Assembly: GCF_022376445.1 (NCBI RefSeq)
Contig: NW_025954995.1
Location: 248,001-312,000, forward strand
Source of the DNA: Fomitopsis serialis
Lineage: Eukaryota > Basidiomycota > Agaricomycetes > Polyporales > Fomitopsidaceae
Reading direction: 5' to 3'
DNA: 64,000 nucleotides
Shown: piece by piece, positions 11,701 through 23,181 of the stretch
How positions within the stretch are numbered: the stretch's first letter is position 1
How the letters are laid out: every line of letters begins with the position of its first letter
The notes under the pieces: model-generated
The model's database searches: none
What the model was told of the DNA's origin: nothing
Seen by the model: the letters and a program-made list of their open reading frames with translations, nothing else
Made by a program: the position numbers and the translations under genes

Positions 11701-12215
11701 ACCGGCTCGCGTGAACCGCTCGGTCGTGTGCCCTCGGAGTCCGGAGACCAAGACGTACCAGGCCACAATTCCGAGAACTCTGTCCACCCTGTAGGCCATG
11801 CACATACTGTCATTGGCCACCCCGACGCGTCATGCAAAGAGGAGGCCGACGGTGATGCCCAGCCATCGACTTCTAACACGCCGACTCCACCTGCCACTGT
11901 GCAAGAAGAGAAGTCCCGCGGACGCAAGGCCTCTCGTACTGCGGAGCCTTTCGATGAATCCGAGAGAGAAGAGATGGAGCAGCTCCTGCAGGAGCTACGT
12001 GGTCATCTGGGTAATGTGTTTCTTGGTGCGCCAGAAACTCGAAATTAACGTTGTTTTTCATCAAGTGATCTATCCAACACGTTTTCTGGAGGGAGAAGAC
12101 GCGGCAAATAATTTCCTCTTCAACGCTGACAGGTATGTGTACTACAGACAATTGTCCGACGTCAATGGAATACTCATTCGAACGCAGGCTCATGCCTTTA
12201 CCCATATATGACTGA
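5720..12215 (+). CDS. PLD1: Phospholipase D (PX-PH-HKD type), with two apparent 1-nt frame breaks
   Basis: Hydrolyses phosphatidylcholine to phosphatidic acid and choline at membranes; family equivalent of yeast Spo14. The ATG at 5720 opens a long polar N-terminus. A PX domain follows (about 6800-7180), then a PH region (about 7390-8270) with a His/Ser-rich insertion. The first HKD motif, HEKMCVID, lies at 8928-8951 and is followed by [10 protein letters not shown]. The second, HGK-VCIVDD, begins at 10329 and is split by an intron at 10338-10387. Conserved blocks include [22 protein letters not shown] and [11 protein letters not shown]. The C-terminus ends LMPLPIYD, as in fungal homologues. 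About 26 short introns are needed, giving roughly 1,700 residues. Two conserved junctions, near 9246 (before PRMPWHDV) and 11547 (inside TEIYRKVF), each lack one base, so the sequence as given does not encode one continuous protein. Confidence 0.9.
9244..9249 (+). other. Apparent one-base deletion in phospholipase D
   Basis: The frame upstream reads DEDMYDRAV and the frame needed downstream reads [15 protein letters not shown], both typical of the family. They differ by one base at ATCCTAGG; one more C would join them. No intron of plausible length fits here. Confidence 0.65.
11545..11550 (+). other. Second apparent one-base deletion in phospholipase D
   Basis: After the acceptor at 11539 the exon reads ACCGAGATT (T-E-I), but the conserved continuation Y-R-K-V-F-H needs one more T before ACAGG. 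Everything downstream ([15 protein letters not shown]) is in the shifted frame. Confidence 0.65.
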
Positions 12216-13096
12216 ATTGAGGACTCTATCAGGGACATTCGTATACTCGGACACTACGCACGTTCACTTCATGGCATCTACTGATCTTGGTGTACTGTTC
12301 TAGCACTGATTACCCATAGCATCCGACATCTAATTCCACAGGCTGATTTTTCCCCGTATTTGACCACGACGCATATCGGAATGTGTGGCCATATTAGATG
12401 CCGTCTAATTGACCGACATACCCGTTGTGTATGCTTCATTGACAATCCTGCTTCTGTTCATGCGCCGCTGATTCCTTTGGCACGTGCACTGCCTGCAACG
12501 GAACGCTTTGGTTTCGGCTTCAGAGCAGTGCATACGACTCCCGGCACAGATGAGTGTATGCATTGTGACCTATACCCGTTTTTCCATCGGCATTGATCAT
12601 GCAAACTCAGTGTTGATCTGGCTCCTGGGTCCTCTCCGAGCGACCGGTCCGCGTAAGTCCGCCACCGGGTATTGCGGTCACTGGCCTTAGCGCTCGCACT
12701 TTGCATCCAACTAACATTATATCGATCGGTACAGCCATGGTAGCGCTGCCGTTCATGATCATTCATTCTAGATCCTGTCCGAAGGCGAGAACGAAGTCCC
12801 AGGCAGCTTCATAGACGATTTCCAAGATCTGTTGAGTGCACCAGTATGCATTGCGAATCTTCTCTCAATGCTCGTCCCTGAAGCGATCAGCAGAATTCAG
12901 GAATCAACTTTCATTACTTGCTGTGAGAGCACGCATGACCTTCTGAACACGCATAGAAGAGGGGTGAACAGATGGCTCATCGAAGTCACACCTTCATGCG
13001 ACGTGGTTATTCTTGTCTATGTATCGTACAACGATGCGAATCTAACCCAAGGAAACTGTCTCACCAGCGATTTGCGCTGAACACCGACACCCAAAT
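12216..13096. other. Intergenic, 881 nt, nothing recognised
   Basis: This separates the phospholipase D stop codon from the decayed transporter. Only short unrelated open frames occur; I saw no conserved motif, strong repeat or RNA gene. Confidence 0.4.
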
Positions 13097-14480
13097 ATGA
13101 AGCAACTGCAGTCACTGCCTCAGCTAGACGAGCCTCCAGACGGTGGTCTCCATGCCTGGATGACCGTTGTAGCGATTTGGCTCATCACTATTGGCTTCGG
13201 CATTTCTACTGTCGGGTGCGTGTCCCAAGATGCGTACACCTCAAATGTAAACTCGCAGTTTCTCGGTGGATGTGCAAGGGCTTTGGATTCTCGCTGGGGC
13301 CGTTCTCCAATGTCGTCATATCAAATTTTGGATTCGCGCGCCCATCCTCCTCGGCGTGCTGAAAACTGTACTTGTCTTCGAGCTTGCGTCCAAATGACAT
13401 CATACTGGCAATTCTTCCTCTCCGAAGGCGTCCTGTTCGGGTAACCTCTTCGAAATTGTCTTATGTCAGATGTAACCTGATTCATCCTACCCGCAGGATC
13501 GGAATCTCTTTGGATTCTTGCCATCGCATTGCCACCCAGTGGTTCGACAAGAGACGTAGTCTCGCCCTCAGGCATTGCAAGTGTAAAATGAAGATGTCGT
13601 GATTCTTGCCGCATAGTGCTCGTGCAGTTTCATAGTCAGGAACCGACAGTAGCGGAGGTTGTTCCCTCTCCCCCGTATGTCAACTTGAAGTCCTCATTGA
13701 ACGGACGTCTGTGCAGTGGGCCCTCCGCTTCCTGGGGTTTCTGAGCCTAGCCATCGGCCTTGTGTCGGTGGCGCTCGTCAAGCAATACCACGCCGCCGAG
13801 AAGCACAGAGTATGTACCGCGTTTGCGACCTATCCATTTGCCGCATCGAGGGAAACGGCTTCTATTTGGCCTTCTGCTTTCTGCAGTTCTTCAGTTCGTG
13901 ATATCTCTGTTCTACAATCCCAGTGAGTAGTGTGTTACGAGGCTCGCTGATAGCTTGTCTCAGGCTATTGCCTTGCAATCGGATTGTCTGCCTCGCAGGG
14001 ATCAGGTGTTCTGTCGGTGGCAACGTCAATGAACGCTGTGGGACAACATGGTGGGTTTCGGCTGACAAGGCTGGGCCAATCAATGTTCTGATTGTCATGC
14101 ACTTCCTGACGGGACCTGTGTGCATTGTTGTATGGTCCTTCGCGAAGGGTATCGGAGTTATGATGGTCTTCGCATTCTTATGGGGTCTGTTCAGCGGACG
14201 TAAGTGTCTCACATGGATTTCATGATATTGGCGATACTAATGAAACCCCTGCCTGCAGCTTATTGGCCACTTGCGGTCCCGACGTGTGCGAAGATCGCTG
14301 GTTAGTACAGTCACGATTGGCACATGCTACACCATGCGACTAAACATCCTTCTACTGCATTGTAGCCCCGCCGTAGCCTATCAGTTCCTCATGATTGTTG
14401 TCCCACCCATCTCAGTTCCGATAGGATCCATAATTTCTCGTCAACCGCCTCGTTGTATACATAGGATTTCGGAGCACTAG
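13097..14480 (+). pseudogene. Decayed MFS transporter, monocarboxylate (MCT-like) type
   Basis: Fragments of an MFS transporter of the monocarboxylate type appear in order on the plus strand but in different frames. An N-terminus with PPDGGLHAWMTVVAIWL (about 13130-13200) is followed by YWQFFLSEGVLFG (13400-13440), then QWFDKRRSLAL (about 13537-13570), FLGFLSLAIGLVSVALV (about 13725-13775), INVLIVMHFLTGPVC and MMVFAFLWGLFSG (14080-14200), and finally a segment near 14270 resembling Y-W-P-L-A-V-P-T-C-A-K-I-A-G. The connecting sequence holds stop codons and frame changes that short introns do not resolve; for example, the first hydrophobic hairpin is broken around 13210-13390 and the C-terminal helices fade after 14400. 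Single sequencing indels could explain some lesions but not all. Intact paralogues probably exist elsewhere in the genome. Confidence 0.6.
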
Positions 14481-15275
14481 CACACGAGGCATACAGAGAC
14501 CTCATTCTGGTGCACGATTGCGCTGATTTTGGTATCCATACTACTCATCCCTGTGCGCTTGCGTTTCAGTAGACAGTCCTGGGGGAAGCGTGAGGATGTG
14601 ACAAGGCTGCAAGTAATCCCTGTGCTACGTCTGCCCCACGATTTATTGATCCGTCTAGCTACGAAGCCATTCCATTCGTAATAATTGGGTTTTGATACAG
14701 TCTTCTCACTGCTCACCGCAGTCGCAAGCTTTGAGATGTACAGAACGAATGTGGCCGTAACATGGCGCTGGGCCGACATCTCATTACTGCCACCGGAAAA
14801 CGCCGGAGCAAGTGCCGAAAGCATATGTGTACTGCTTAGTCAGCATACTTCGGTACGCTAGCACGTCCCGAATCCTCACCTTCCACTTTCTAAGCCCGGT
14901 TTTCGATCAAACATACTCTGCAAGACTGCAGTGCTGACGCGTGAGTAAGTATCACATCCAGGTCGTGGACTTATGTATTCAATATGTATGCAGTTTCAAG
15001 TTGCTCCCGTCCGAAAGCGCCGATAAGCGCTTCCTTTAGTACTCCAGTCGATTGCAACCCGAAGCTGCCATTCTTCTGGCTCACAATCAACTCACAATGT
15101 AGGAGCGAGCTAGGCTTATATCTCAGCTCCTACTAACGGCTGACAATCACCACAAGCTCAGGGCACTGTACCGTGGGTTTACATGTGGGCATGCCCAAAT
15201 ACTACGGCATCTTGTACTAAAATTGTCCATTCGTTCTCCCGCGGACCAAGCCTGACGGCGCATTACATCCGGAAC
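14481..15275. other. Intergenic, 795 nt upstream of dihydrofolate synthase
   Basis: No convincing coding signal on either strand. The last 100-200 nt probably hold the promoter and 5-prime leader of the dihydrofolate synthase gene. Confidence 0.35.
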
Positions 15276-16709
15276 ATGTCCATTGACCTGTCGCTCGAGC
15301 GGATCCGCAAACTGCAGGCGCAGCTACCCGCCTATACTCGTCCTACCTGCCACATCACGGGCACGAATGGGAAGGGGAGTGTATCCGCTTTCCTTTCGTC
15401 TATTTTCCGCGCGGCCGCGCCTACTGCACAGTTCAACGTAGGGCGTTTCAATAGCCCGCACCTTATCTCTGTCAATGACTCGATCACCTTCAACGATGTG
15501 CCAGTGTCTATGGATGCGTATAGTGCTGCTCGCGCTCGCGTTACCCAGGCAGACCACAAGAACGGAATAGGCGCAAGCAACTTCGAGTTGCTGACTTGCA
15601 CAGCTCTGAATCTCTTCGAGACCGCTGGAGTTGATGTTGTCGTACTCGAAGTAGGAATGGGCGGGCGACTCGACGCAACCAACATCGTTCCTGACGACAC
15701 AGTACTAGCGTCAGCAATGACGGCTGTCGATCTCGACCATCAGGCATTTCTGGGCGGTACGGTCGCTGCCATAGCCCGTGAAAAGGCCGCTATCGCCAGA
15801 GTCGGGCGTCCGTTCGTCCTCGGACAACAGACTCATTTTGAAGTGGAGACCGCCGCACGGGAAGTAGTAGGGCAGGCTGGAGGAGAGCTGCTCACAGCAC
15901 CGATTGTCAGCAAGCGCGAGTGGCACAAGGACCTGGATGGTCCGCGTCCATCTGCCAACCAGATCCCCCCTCCTCCTATCCCTGTCGAAGCCGAATTCCC
16001 CTGCTTTGATAGTCCGATACGTGCACTGCTACCCTTGCAGGGTGAGCACCAACTGGCAAACTTGGGTGTTGCTCTCGGTGTCATCTCTGCCATCCGAACG
16101 CAGAGGACCGCCCGTCTGCCCTGGGTCGACCGGATTACACCGGAAGTGATAGCGCGGGGGATACAGAACACACAGTGGCCTGGTCGGCTGTCCTGGCACC
16201 GTGTTCCTGGGCTAGCAGCGCCTGTGTTGGTGGACGGCGCACACAATCCCGCCTCAGCGCGTACCCTGTCGGCGTACATCAAATCGGTCTCACACGACCA
16301 GCGGCCTCTTGCACTCACGTATATCCTGGCCCTTTCGTCTTCCCCTCCCAAGACACCAGATCAGACTCTCGCGCCCCTAATGTCTGTTCCCGCCGACATC
16401 GCAGTTGCACCACTTCCCTTCTCACCTCCTGAAGGAATGCCCTGGGTTCGGCATGAACCTCGCGGAGCGTTGGTTGGCGCCATCGGCAGGCTAGCCCCCA
16501 ATGCGGCGATCTGGGGCGGTGTCGGCGACGATGAAAATCAAGACGAGATCGCGCAACTTCGTTCGGCCTTGGACTGGGCGGCGCGCAGGCAAGCGGAGAA
16601 AGGTGGCTTGATCGTCGTCGCCGGCAGCCTATATCTTGTCGCAGACTTCTATCGACTGCTCACAGTGCTCAGACAAAGGGGTGATCAAGGGACGACGGGA
16701 GATGTTTAG
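15276..16709 (+). CDS. FOL3: Dihydrofolate synthase (Mur ligase family)
   Basis: Joins L-glutamate to dihydropteroate using ATP, making dihydrofolate in the folate pathway. The single uninterrupted exon encodes 477 residues from the ATG at 15276 (MSIDLSLERI). An in-frame ATG at 15183 would add 31 residues; I prefer the downstream start because the family begins close to S-L-E-R-I. The P-loop GTNGKGS is at residues 29-35. Other family hallmarks are RFNSPHL, EVGMGGRLDATN (metal and ATP site), GEHQLANLGVA and VDGAHNPAS in the C-terminal ligase domain. The length is a little above yeast Fol3, mainly through a Pro-rich loop after KREWHKD. No targeting signal is obvious in the short form; the longer form could carry a weak mitochondrial presequence. 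A folylpolyglutamate synthase is the main alternative, but the short length and compact N-terminus favour dihydrofolate synthase. Confidence 0.9.
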   Translation: MSIDLSLERIRKLQAQLPAYTRPTCHITGTNGKGSVSAFLSSIFRAAAPTAQFNVGRFNSPHLISVNDSITFNDVPVSMDAYSAARARVTQADHKNGIGASNFELLTCTALNLFETAGVDVVVLEVGMGGRLDATNIVPDDTVLASAMTAVDLDHQAFLGGTVAAIAREKAAIARVGRPFVLGQQTHFEVETAAREVVGQAGGELLTAPIVSKREWHKDLDGPRPSANQIPPPPIPVEAEFPCFDSPIRALLPLQGEHQLANLGVALGVISAIRTQRTARLPWVDRITPEVIARGIQNTQWPGRLSWHRVPGLAAPVLVDGAHNPASARTLSAYIKSVSHDQRPLALTYILALSSSPPKTPDQTLAPLMSVPADIAVAPLPFSPPEGMPWVRHEPRGALVGAIGRLAPNAAIWGGVGDDENQDEIAQLRSALDWAARRQAEKGGLIVVAGSLYLVADFYRLLTVLRQRGDQGTTGDV

Positions 16710-19700
16710 ATCGTTAATTTGTATAGAGCGGCCGTAATACAGTTATCGCTTACACCGCACTATCATGCACGACCTTTTGGGCTCCATCAGCGCCTGCCTT
16801 GTTGCTGGATCACTAAGTACCGTTGGGACCTCAACAGCAATGTTAGATCGATGAACCTCTCCACATCGTTGCTCTCGCTTTGAAGCACTTGAGCCGACGG
16901 GATTCAGATATTCTCTTTCAAGTTCTCTTGCTTCATCAACAATTTCCTGACAGGATCCCGAGATCCGTGATTCGTCGGATGTGTCGATAGACTGAGTCAT
17001 CCTTAGGACCTCGACCAGTGACTATTGACCATATATATGAGTGCATCCATCCGCATACTCATCGTCGCAATTCTCGCTAACGCTAGGACATGCTATTGCC
17101 ACAGGATGTCCTAACCCACCTGGCACACAACTCCAACTCGCGCGCACATTGGGCGCACTCATGCGACGGAGGTGCGGAAACATCAGGTGGTATGGTTTTG
17201 CACCGTAGAGCTGCACCTGAGGCGCTCGCTGCCGGACCACAACGAGGAGGATTACTGAACATTCGCTGCTGCAAATGAAGTTCTCGAGCTTCACAGAGCG
17301 TGTTTCTGGTGCGTTCGCAGCGATTCCATTGGCCGGGACTTGTCCGGCATAACCAGGGTTCAAGTTATCGGCGTCATAGCTGCCTCGCGCCTTCGATGTG
17401 GAGAGTGCAGAACCTGCCCGACGCTCGCATATGATTGTCCAGAATGGCCCAGGAGCAACTGAACAAGAATACCCACATCCTCTTAATCAATCGGCCCGCA
17501 CGCTCACAAACCTTCCGAAGCAGAAGCAAGCACCCCTCGCGGTACACCGGAACCGGAGCAGTTGGCCACGAAAGGCAGCGCCAGAGTTGAAGGGGGACAA
17601 TCCCATTTTCGTCTTCGACTGTCCCCACGTCGGTGGAATCGTGAAAGGTTCTGTCTATGACGTTCAGTAGAATTGGCATCTAGTCGTTGAACGAGATACT
17701 CATGGTAGGTCCGTAAGCTCCCGATCCACCACTCTCCGAACGCATGTATGGTCGCGTTATGCTCAGGCGTCTGTCGTCGAGTCATACCCATGCTACTGCT
17801 AGGAGCGGCCTGGGAGCAGCCGTAGTAAACCTACGGCCCGTCGACGGTGGGTTTTCCTCACGATCCGACAATTTCAGCATTGCGTCATGGTCAGCTTCGT
17901 CTTCGCAAGCCTGTCTAAAGCATCAATATTTACATGAAATCAACATGTAGTAGAATTGGCGCACTGATTGCGCAGAATCTTGAGAGACCCGCTCAACTCT
18001 CAAGAGAGGTCGACATCCAGTCTGTACAAGTGCCGACGATCTCTGGGACGACGCCCAAACAACGGCGAGCGGTATATCTTCTGAAGCCTCTTCGGACTAG
18101 ATGAGACATACCGTCTCCGAGTACATGCGTTAACGGCACAGGGACCAGGGGAGTCCCGGGCCTCCGGTGAGGTAATGCCACTAAGCTCACATTGACGGAA
18201 CCAAGTGAGCGGAACGCCTTGATATATAACACTAAAATGAACAATACCAGAACAACACCGTTCGATTCTGGACACCATGACGCACTTGAATGTTGTTTGG
18301 GCAACTTGCTCTCCGAGCCTGTACACGAGACTGGCTATAGGCTCAGCGCAAAACCGGTTGCGATTTCAACCTTAATCAAGCTTCATCAGTCGCAATGCCA
18401 ACGCGCTCTGCCAGTGGCAAAGGCGCCATTATCATGACCGCTTCAAGGCATCAGTTGACATAGCGACATTCCCGGCAACCGTCTTCAAAATACCCTACCG
18501 GAGAGATCGCGCCCCATTCGGCAGGTCCATGCAGGAGCCAAGAGGCTGGCCGACGTGAGAAGTGCACGAGATACAACAGTTACCCGCTCCCATTATGGAT
18601 ACTCAACCAAGTCAGTACCTTCAGACCGTCAACTGGCTCCTGGTGGCTGTATGGTCATGGTCCTTTGAATATGCTATCAGCGTATGGTGTAGGTCAATCA
18701 ACGCAGAATCTCCGCACCTCATGAAGTGACGGTCAGGCCTGGATTTACTGCCACCATCCTATGGTCGATTGGTCGAGAGATATCTCGCGGTCAGACCGAG
18801 GAGAATGCACTAATCCGTCTACAATGCATGACCGATCATAAAGTTGCCGTCTGGTTACCGTATCTCGAACAAATTCTGAGGACCGTATCCCAGGTACTTT
18901 CCAGCGTTCTCGATCCTCTGCCAGTGGTGGGAATGACCGACGCACAATATTGTAGCGAGGTGACCGCGCATTACCTTGCGTTCATACATCGCATGCGCAA
19001 GTGGCTGCGTGAACGAGTATTCATGGAGGCAGTATCTCGCCGCCCCAATTGGGTTACTCCCGAGTCGGTACGCCTTTGATCGATCGCCTAGGAAGCAGAA
19101 GACGCTGGATTGGTCTAAAAATTAATATTTCCGACATCATGTGTGGCGAATGCTTGGCCATAAGTAGAGCTGTCTATGCGCGCATGGCTTGCATATGCAT
19201 TATGTACACCCACCGTGTACCGTCCACTTCATGATTACTGCGTCTGGTTAAGAAGGGTGGAAGTATCATTGGGGCTGATAGATCTGAGTTAGTAATTGAT
19301 GGCACGCGAATCCCACCGTCACCCTTTCAATGCAATAATGTCGGGTCTAGGGGAGTCCAGCTCGGGTATGAATCCCACATGAGCCGGCTACTCAAGAGTC
19401 TTTTAGGAAAGAGCCATCGGTGCCATCGCCTAGTCTGGATCTTGAGAAATAGATCTGTGAGAAGATGTGTCTACTTACGTCCTAGAGATCCCGAAACCTC
19501 GACGTGACTTGCAAGCCATTATAGGGAATGTTGGCCACCGGATTACGTCGTTATCCCCGATCACTCGTTCAGACTCGGAGTGCATGCAATGTGCATTCAT
19601 TTCAAGCAACTCCGCTGACGACGCACAGACCACCCGCAATATGCAATCTGCGACGGTCGTTGGCCTTATACAGACGAGCCTCTTACGACGCCGCGTAAGT

Positions 19701-20328
19701 ATAGCGCTCCCCGAACAACGCTGCGACAGCAACGCTTCACATCACCTGGTATGGTTGCCAGATGAACCCGTCCGCAGAGAGGGACATTGATGGCGTACCT
19801 CCGAGTTCGTAGTCGGGTCAAATTCCGTCACCTGCCCGACTCGGAGACATTGGTCAATCGCATCGCGGCTGTGACAAGGCGAGGGGTCGATTGAGCGCGG
19901 CATGAACATCACCTCCATATACTCCGCTCGGCATTTGTAAGTGACGAGCGCACACAACGCGTCCGACGATGCCCTCTTCTCCTACCATCTCATCGGCGCA
20001 CCTTGGCGCGCTTGGCCAATATCATCGTTCGGAGTTCTGTCTTTCCTGGCCTACTCGAGAGCGCGTGATCGCGCTCGAGGCTCCACGAACCGTCGCACCA
20101 CGGAGCCACGTCCCAGAAAAACAAGGATGGCCAAGTAGAACAGCCTAGAACCATCGGTACGTACAGGCACACCGCAACGCGTTCTCACCCTCCGGCCTGC
20201 ACCTTCGCACACGCACCAACGGAGAGAGCTCTCGTGGAAGATCGCTCGCTCGCGACTCGGATGCAGCCGTCGTGTCACGTCATCGAAACCATTGACCCGC
20301 TGGGAGGGCAGAGAGAACCCCTGATACG
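16710..20328. other. Gene-poor 3.6-kb stretch between convergent genes
   Basis: This lies between the stop codons of dihydrofolate synthase (+) and Aos1 (-). I found no recognisable domain. The most protein-like open frame is 18726-19079 (+), about 117 residues, with an amphipathic stretch KVAVWLPYLEQILRTVSQVL; its composition looks plausible but it has no known motif and no clear exon partners. Everything else is short and scattered. It could be degraded mobile-element DNA. Confidence 0.35.
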
Positions 20329-23181
20329 TCAGGGGATGTTCATCCGACAGACTGTCCCTCCACCCGTGGATCCATCAAATGCGAAGAAGTTCACTATCGG
20401 AGACTCGCGCGCGGCGAGTGCCTTGAGGATGTCCTGTGCGAGCATTCCGCCGACGACCGCGCACACAGGGGAGAGCTCGTGTGCTGCAGTAGTCGCTACA
20501 ACCCTGATGGCCCAGGTGAGCCCATTAAAACTTAATCGCTGATAGACGTGCAGCCTCGACTCACTCGATGGACTCGTGCGGAATAGTAGGCATTGCTTGC
20601 CGGTTGACGTCAGCCTTGGCGAGGACAGAATTTGCCGCCTCCTCGAGGGCAGGCGCTGCGCCGGTGGCGTTGGGGAGGGCGCCGTGACGAGCCTGGTACT
20701 CCCATAGCCCTTGAGGATGTAATAAGAGCGGAGAGAGAGAAGACAGATTAGCTCTGCCTGCACACCGCCGGCGAGGAAATCATACCAAAAATGGTGAAAA
20801 TGGCACTAGGATTGAGCTCTTTTGTCTGTCGCCTGGTCAATTTCGACCAGCGATGCTCCAGAGCAGTCTGGATTGGACAATACACGGTGGTATTCTTGAT
20901 GTTCTTGCTCGAGTCTTTGGGATTTGCTCGATCACTGATGCCGCGCCAGCGTGACGGGTCGAGAGCGACGATAGAAATATACTGAGACTCACGGTGCGAT
21001 GTAATCATGCGTCAGTAGGTCGCAGAAAATGTAACCCAGCAGTCCGTATGTCCCCCCTGCGTAGAAGGGCTTGCCTGCTTGTCGGCATGCATTGTTCACG
21101 CGGATCTGGCAAATGTCAGCCGAAAAGGCCCGAACGAAGGATGGATACTCCTACCAGCGTGCTGCGATCCATATCGGTGACACAAACCATGTCGACGTCG
21201 TGCAACAACGACTCCAACGTGTTGTCTTGCGTGACATGCTTGGGTAAGGCCTCGATCGTCACGAGCGGGTTGAGGCTCTCCACCCGTGCTTTTGCTGCCT
21301 CAGCTTTCTGGTCAGGCGAGTCAGCGATGAAATACACGACCGGCGAACCACAGGAGCGAGGCAGGAAGTAACGTAACACCCCATCAACGCGTCGAACCAG
21401 AAGTCAGCAGAATTAGAGGTGCACGTCCGTAGCCCGGACGACAGACGGACTAGCAGCAGCCTACGCTTCCGCGCGATCGCTTCCCTTCGTCGGCCGCCGG
21501 TAAGCTAGCGATACTGCCCACAGTGCAGCCCAGGAGCAAGCGGCATCTTCCGCGACATGGAGATCTGGTGCAATGCGAGATGGCGAGATGGAGAAGGTCT
21601 GCCAGATGCCCCACCCTTCGTGATCCGCATCACAGTGTGTCCGCGAACGCAGGGAAGTGCGGACGCCCGACGGTGGGCCAGGAGTCCTCCCGCCCTCAGA
21701 ATCTGCGTGAGCGAAGTGATTTTGGCTTGCTGCGACGAACGGCGACGCGCACATTTGTCGTCCCAAGGCCGCCGCACGCGGTTCTGCTTACGCAGAGGAA
21801 GAGAAGCCGCGGTTTCCTGCACCATGCACGTCTCGTGCAGTGCGATCTCTGGTATGCACGCTCCGGACAGTCAGCACTGTGCATGACCTGTGGAATCAGT
21901 GTCTTCTTTCCACGGCCGGTATTCATCCGATTAGCAGACAAAGACTACCAGCCTTCGGCGACGCCCGAGCTCCATCTGTGACCAAGCGCAGCACCTGAAG
22001 AGATACGATCGTCCCGCTGAGACTTTCGGTCATTGAAAGCTATATGCTGCCATCAATTCAGAGGACGGGAATTGAGGTGGCCTCACCCCAGAAAATCGGT
22101 GCGATCGCCACTGAGGATAATCTCTAGTGATGACTTCATACCATCTGAGACATTTCGCATGGCGGTCATAACAGCGCCCGGGTGCGCCGCATAGGGGCGC
22201 GACTCTAGTCATTCTCGTCCGAGCAGTGCAGCCATGGTTCTACAGGGGCGCCGGGCAGCGGGATGCTTCGAAGCCATTCAATGGCAAGTACCAATCAAGT
22301 CTGCAAAGTAGGGTGCGAGTCTGGGCTTCCGATTTCTGCAAAGAACATGAAGCTCATGGAAGAGTGAGACGGGGATGATGTTCGACAGCCTAGCCACCAA
22401 AAGTATGGCAGGCTCAGTAAGGCAGGAAGCTACTGTGCAATTCATCTGCTGCATGCACTAGCCACTGCGCGCCAGTCGGACACCAGACAAGACCTCTACG
22501 TCTGCCGAGGCTCTGATCGAACAATCAATTCTACGCTGTGCAAAACGCGCAAGGGCCAAGGGTCTGACGACCACCTGGTCGTACGCAAAATGAAAACCTG
22601 TCGTGCCAGAGACGCTCTTAGCCCGTCTTGGCTTCATCAAGACAAAGACGTGTCTCGCTCTGCGCGCAGAGAGCACATCAATATGATAAGGCGCATCACT
22701 TACGTTTTTGCCAACGTCCTCATCGCGGAAGAAGAAACCAGCGCCTAGGTCCTCCTCCAAGACGCTGTCCCCGTCCGCGATGATCAGCTTGCCGATCCCA
22801 GCAAGGACTATATTTTTGATCGCCTCCGTCGCGACGCCGCGCAGCCGGACCATGAGAATCGTCGCGTTGCGCATCCTGCATCGCGTTCGTTCAAGTCAGT
22901 GGGGCCTACCCGCATAGACTCGGACGTGCGCGCGGACGCGGAAAGCGTTTGCGCGGGCGTCCGGGCGGAGGAATAAGCTCACCTCTGCTGGGCTTCCAAG
23001 CCCCACAGGCGGATCTGCCTGTCGTACACCGCTGCTTCATCTGTACAACGAATCGTCGTCAGCGTACCAGCCCCGCGCGCGTGCAGCTCAACGCGGCCTT
23101 CCGGATCCTCCTCAGGCAGTGATTCGCACCTTCTGTGATTTGGAGAGGCACGTTCTTGCCTGCAGGCTCCTCCGCGGCCAT
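20329..23181 (-). CDS. AOS1: SUMO-activating enzyme subunit Aos1 (SAE1)
   Basis: Partner of Uba2 in the SUMO E1 enzyme; it helps adenylate the SUMO C-terminus in the nucleus. Eight exons: 23181-23130, 23040-22983, 22875-22704, 21307-21155, 21105-20993, 20934-20786, 20709-20565 and 20503-20329. They total 1,017 nt, or 338 residues, close to human SAE1. The N-terminus MAAEEPAG leads into AAVYDRQIRLWGLEAQQR, the family signature. The usual nucleotide-binding loop is altered: where homologues read G-L-x-G-x-G-A-E, this copy reads V-R-L-R-G-V-A-T-E, followed by KNIVLAGIGKLIIADGD. Later motifs are DLGAGFFFRDEDVGKN, ARVESLNPLV, GGTYGLLGYIFCDL and a C-terminal SPVCAVVGGMLAQDILKAL. No catalytic cysteine is expected, since that lies in Uba2. 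Intron 3 is 1,396 nt, far longer than the others (49-107 nt). Confidence 0.92.
21308..22703 (-). other. Unusually long (1,396 nt) intron 3 of AOS1
   Basis: The donor is GTAAGTG at 22703 and the acceptor is CAG ending at 21308. The flanking exons join FFFRDEDVGKN directly to KAEAAKARVESLNP, matching the family without a gap. The other six introns of the gene are 49-107 nt. The interior holds short open frames on both strands (for example 21523-21981 +) without recognisable domains, and a perfect 14-bp palindrome at 22658-22671. It may contain an inserted, decayed element; no terminal repeats could be fixed by eye. Confidence 0.75.

Noticed and set aside
15183..15275. A longer N-terminus for dihydrofolate synthase
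   Set aside because: The extra 31 residues show no conserved feature, and the family begins near the downstream ATG at 15276.
21523..21981. A nested plus-strand gene inside the long AOS1 intron
   Set aside because: No domain, Arg/His-rich composition and no splice partners; kept only as part of the intron description.
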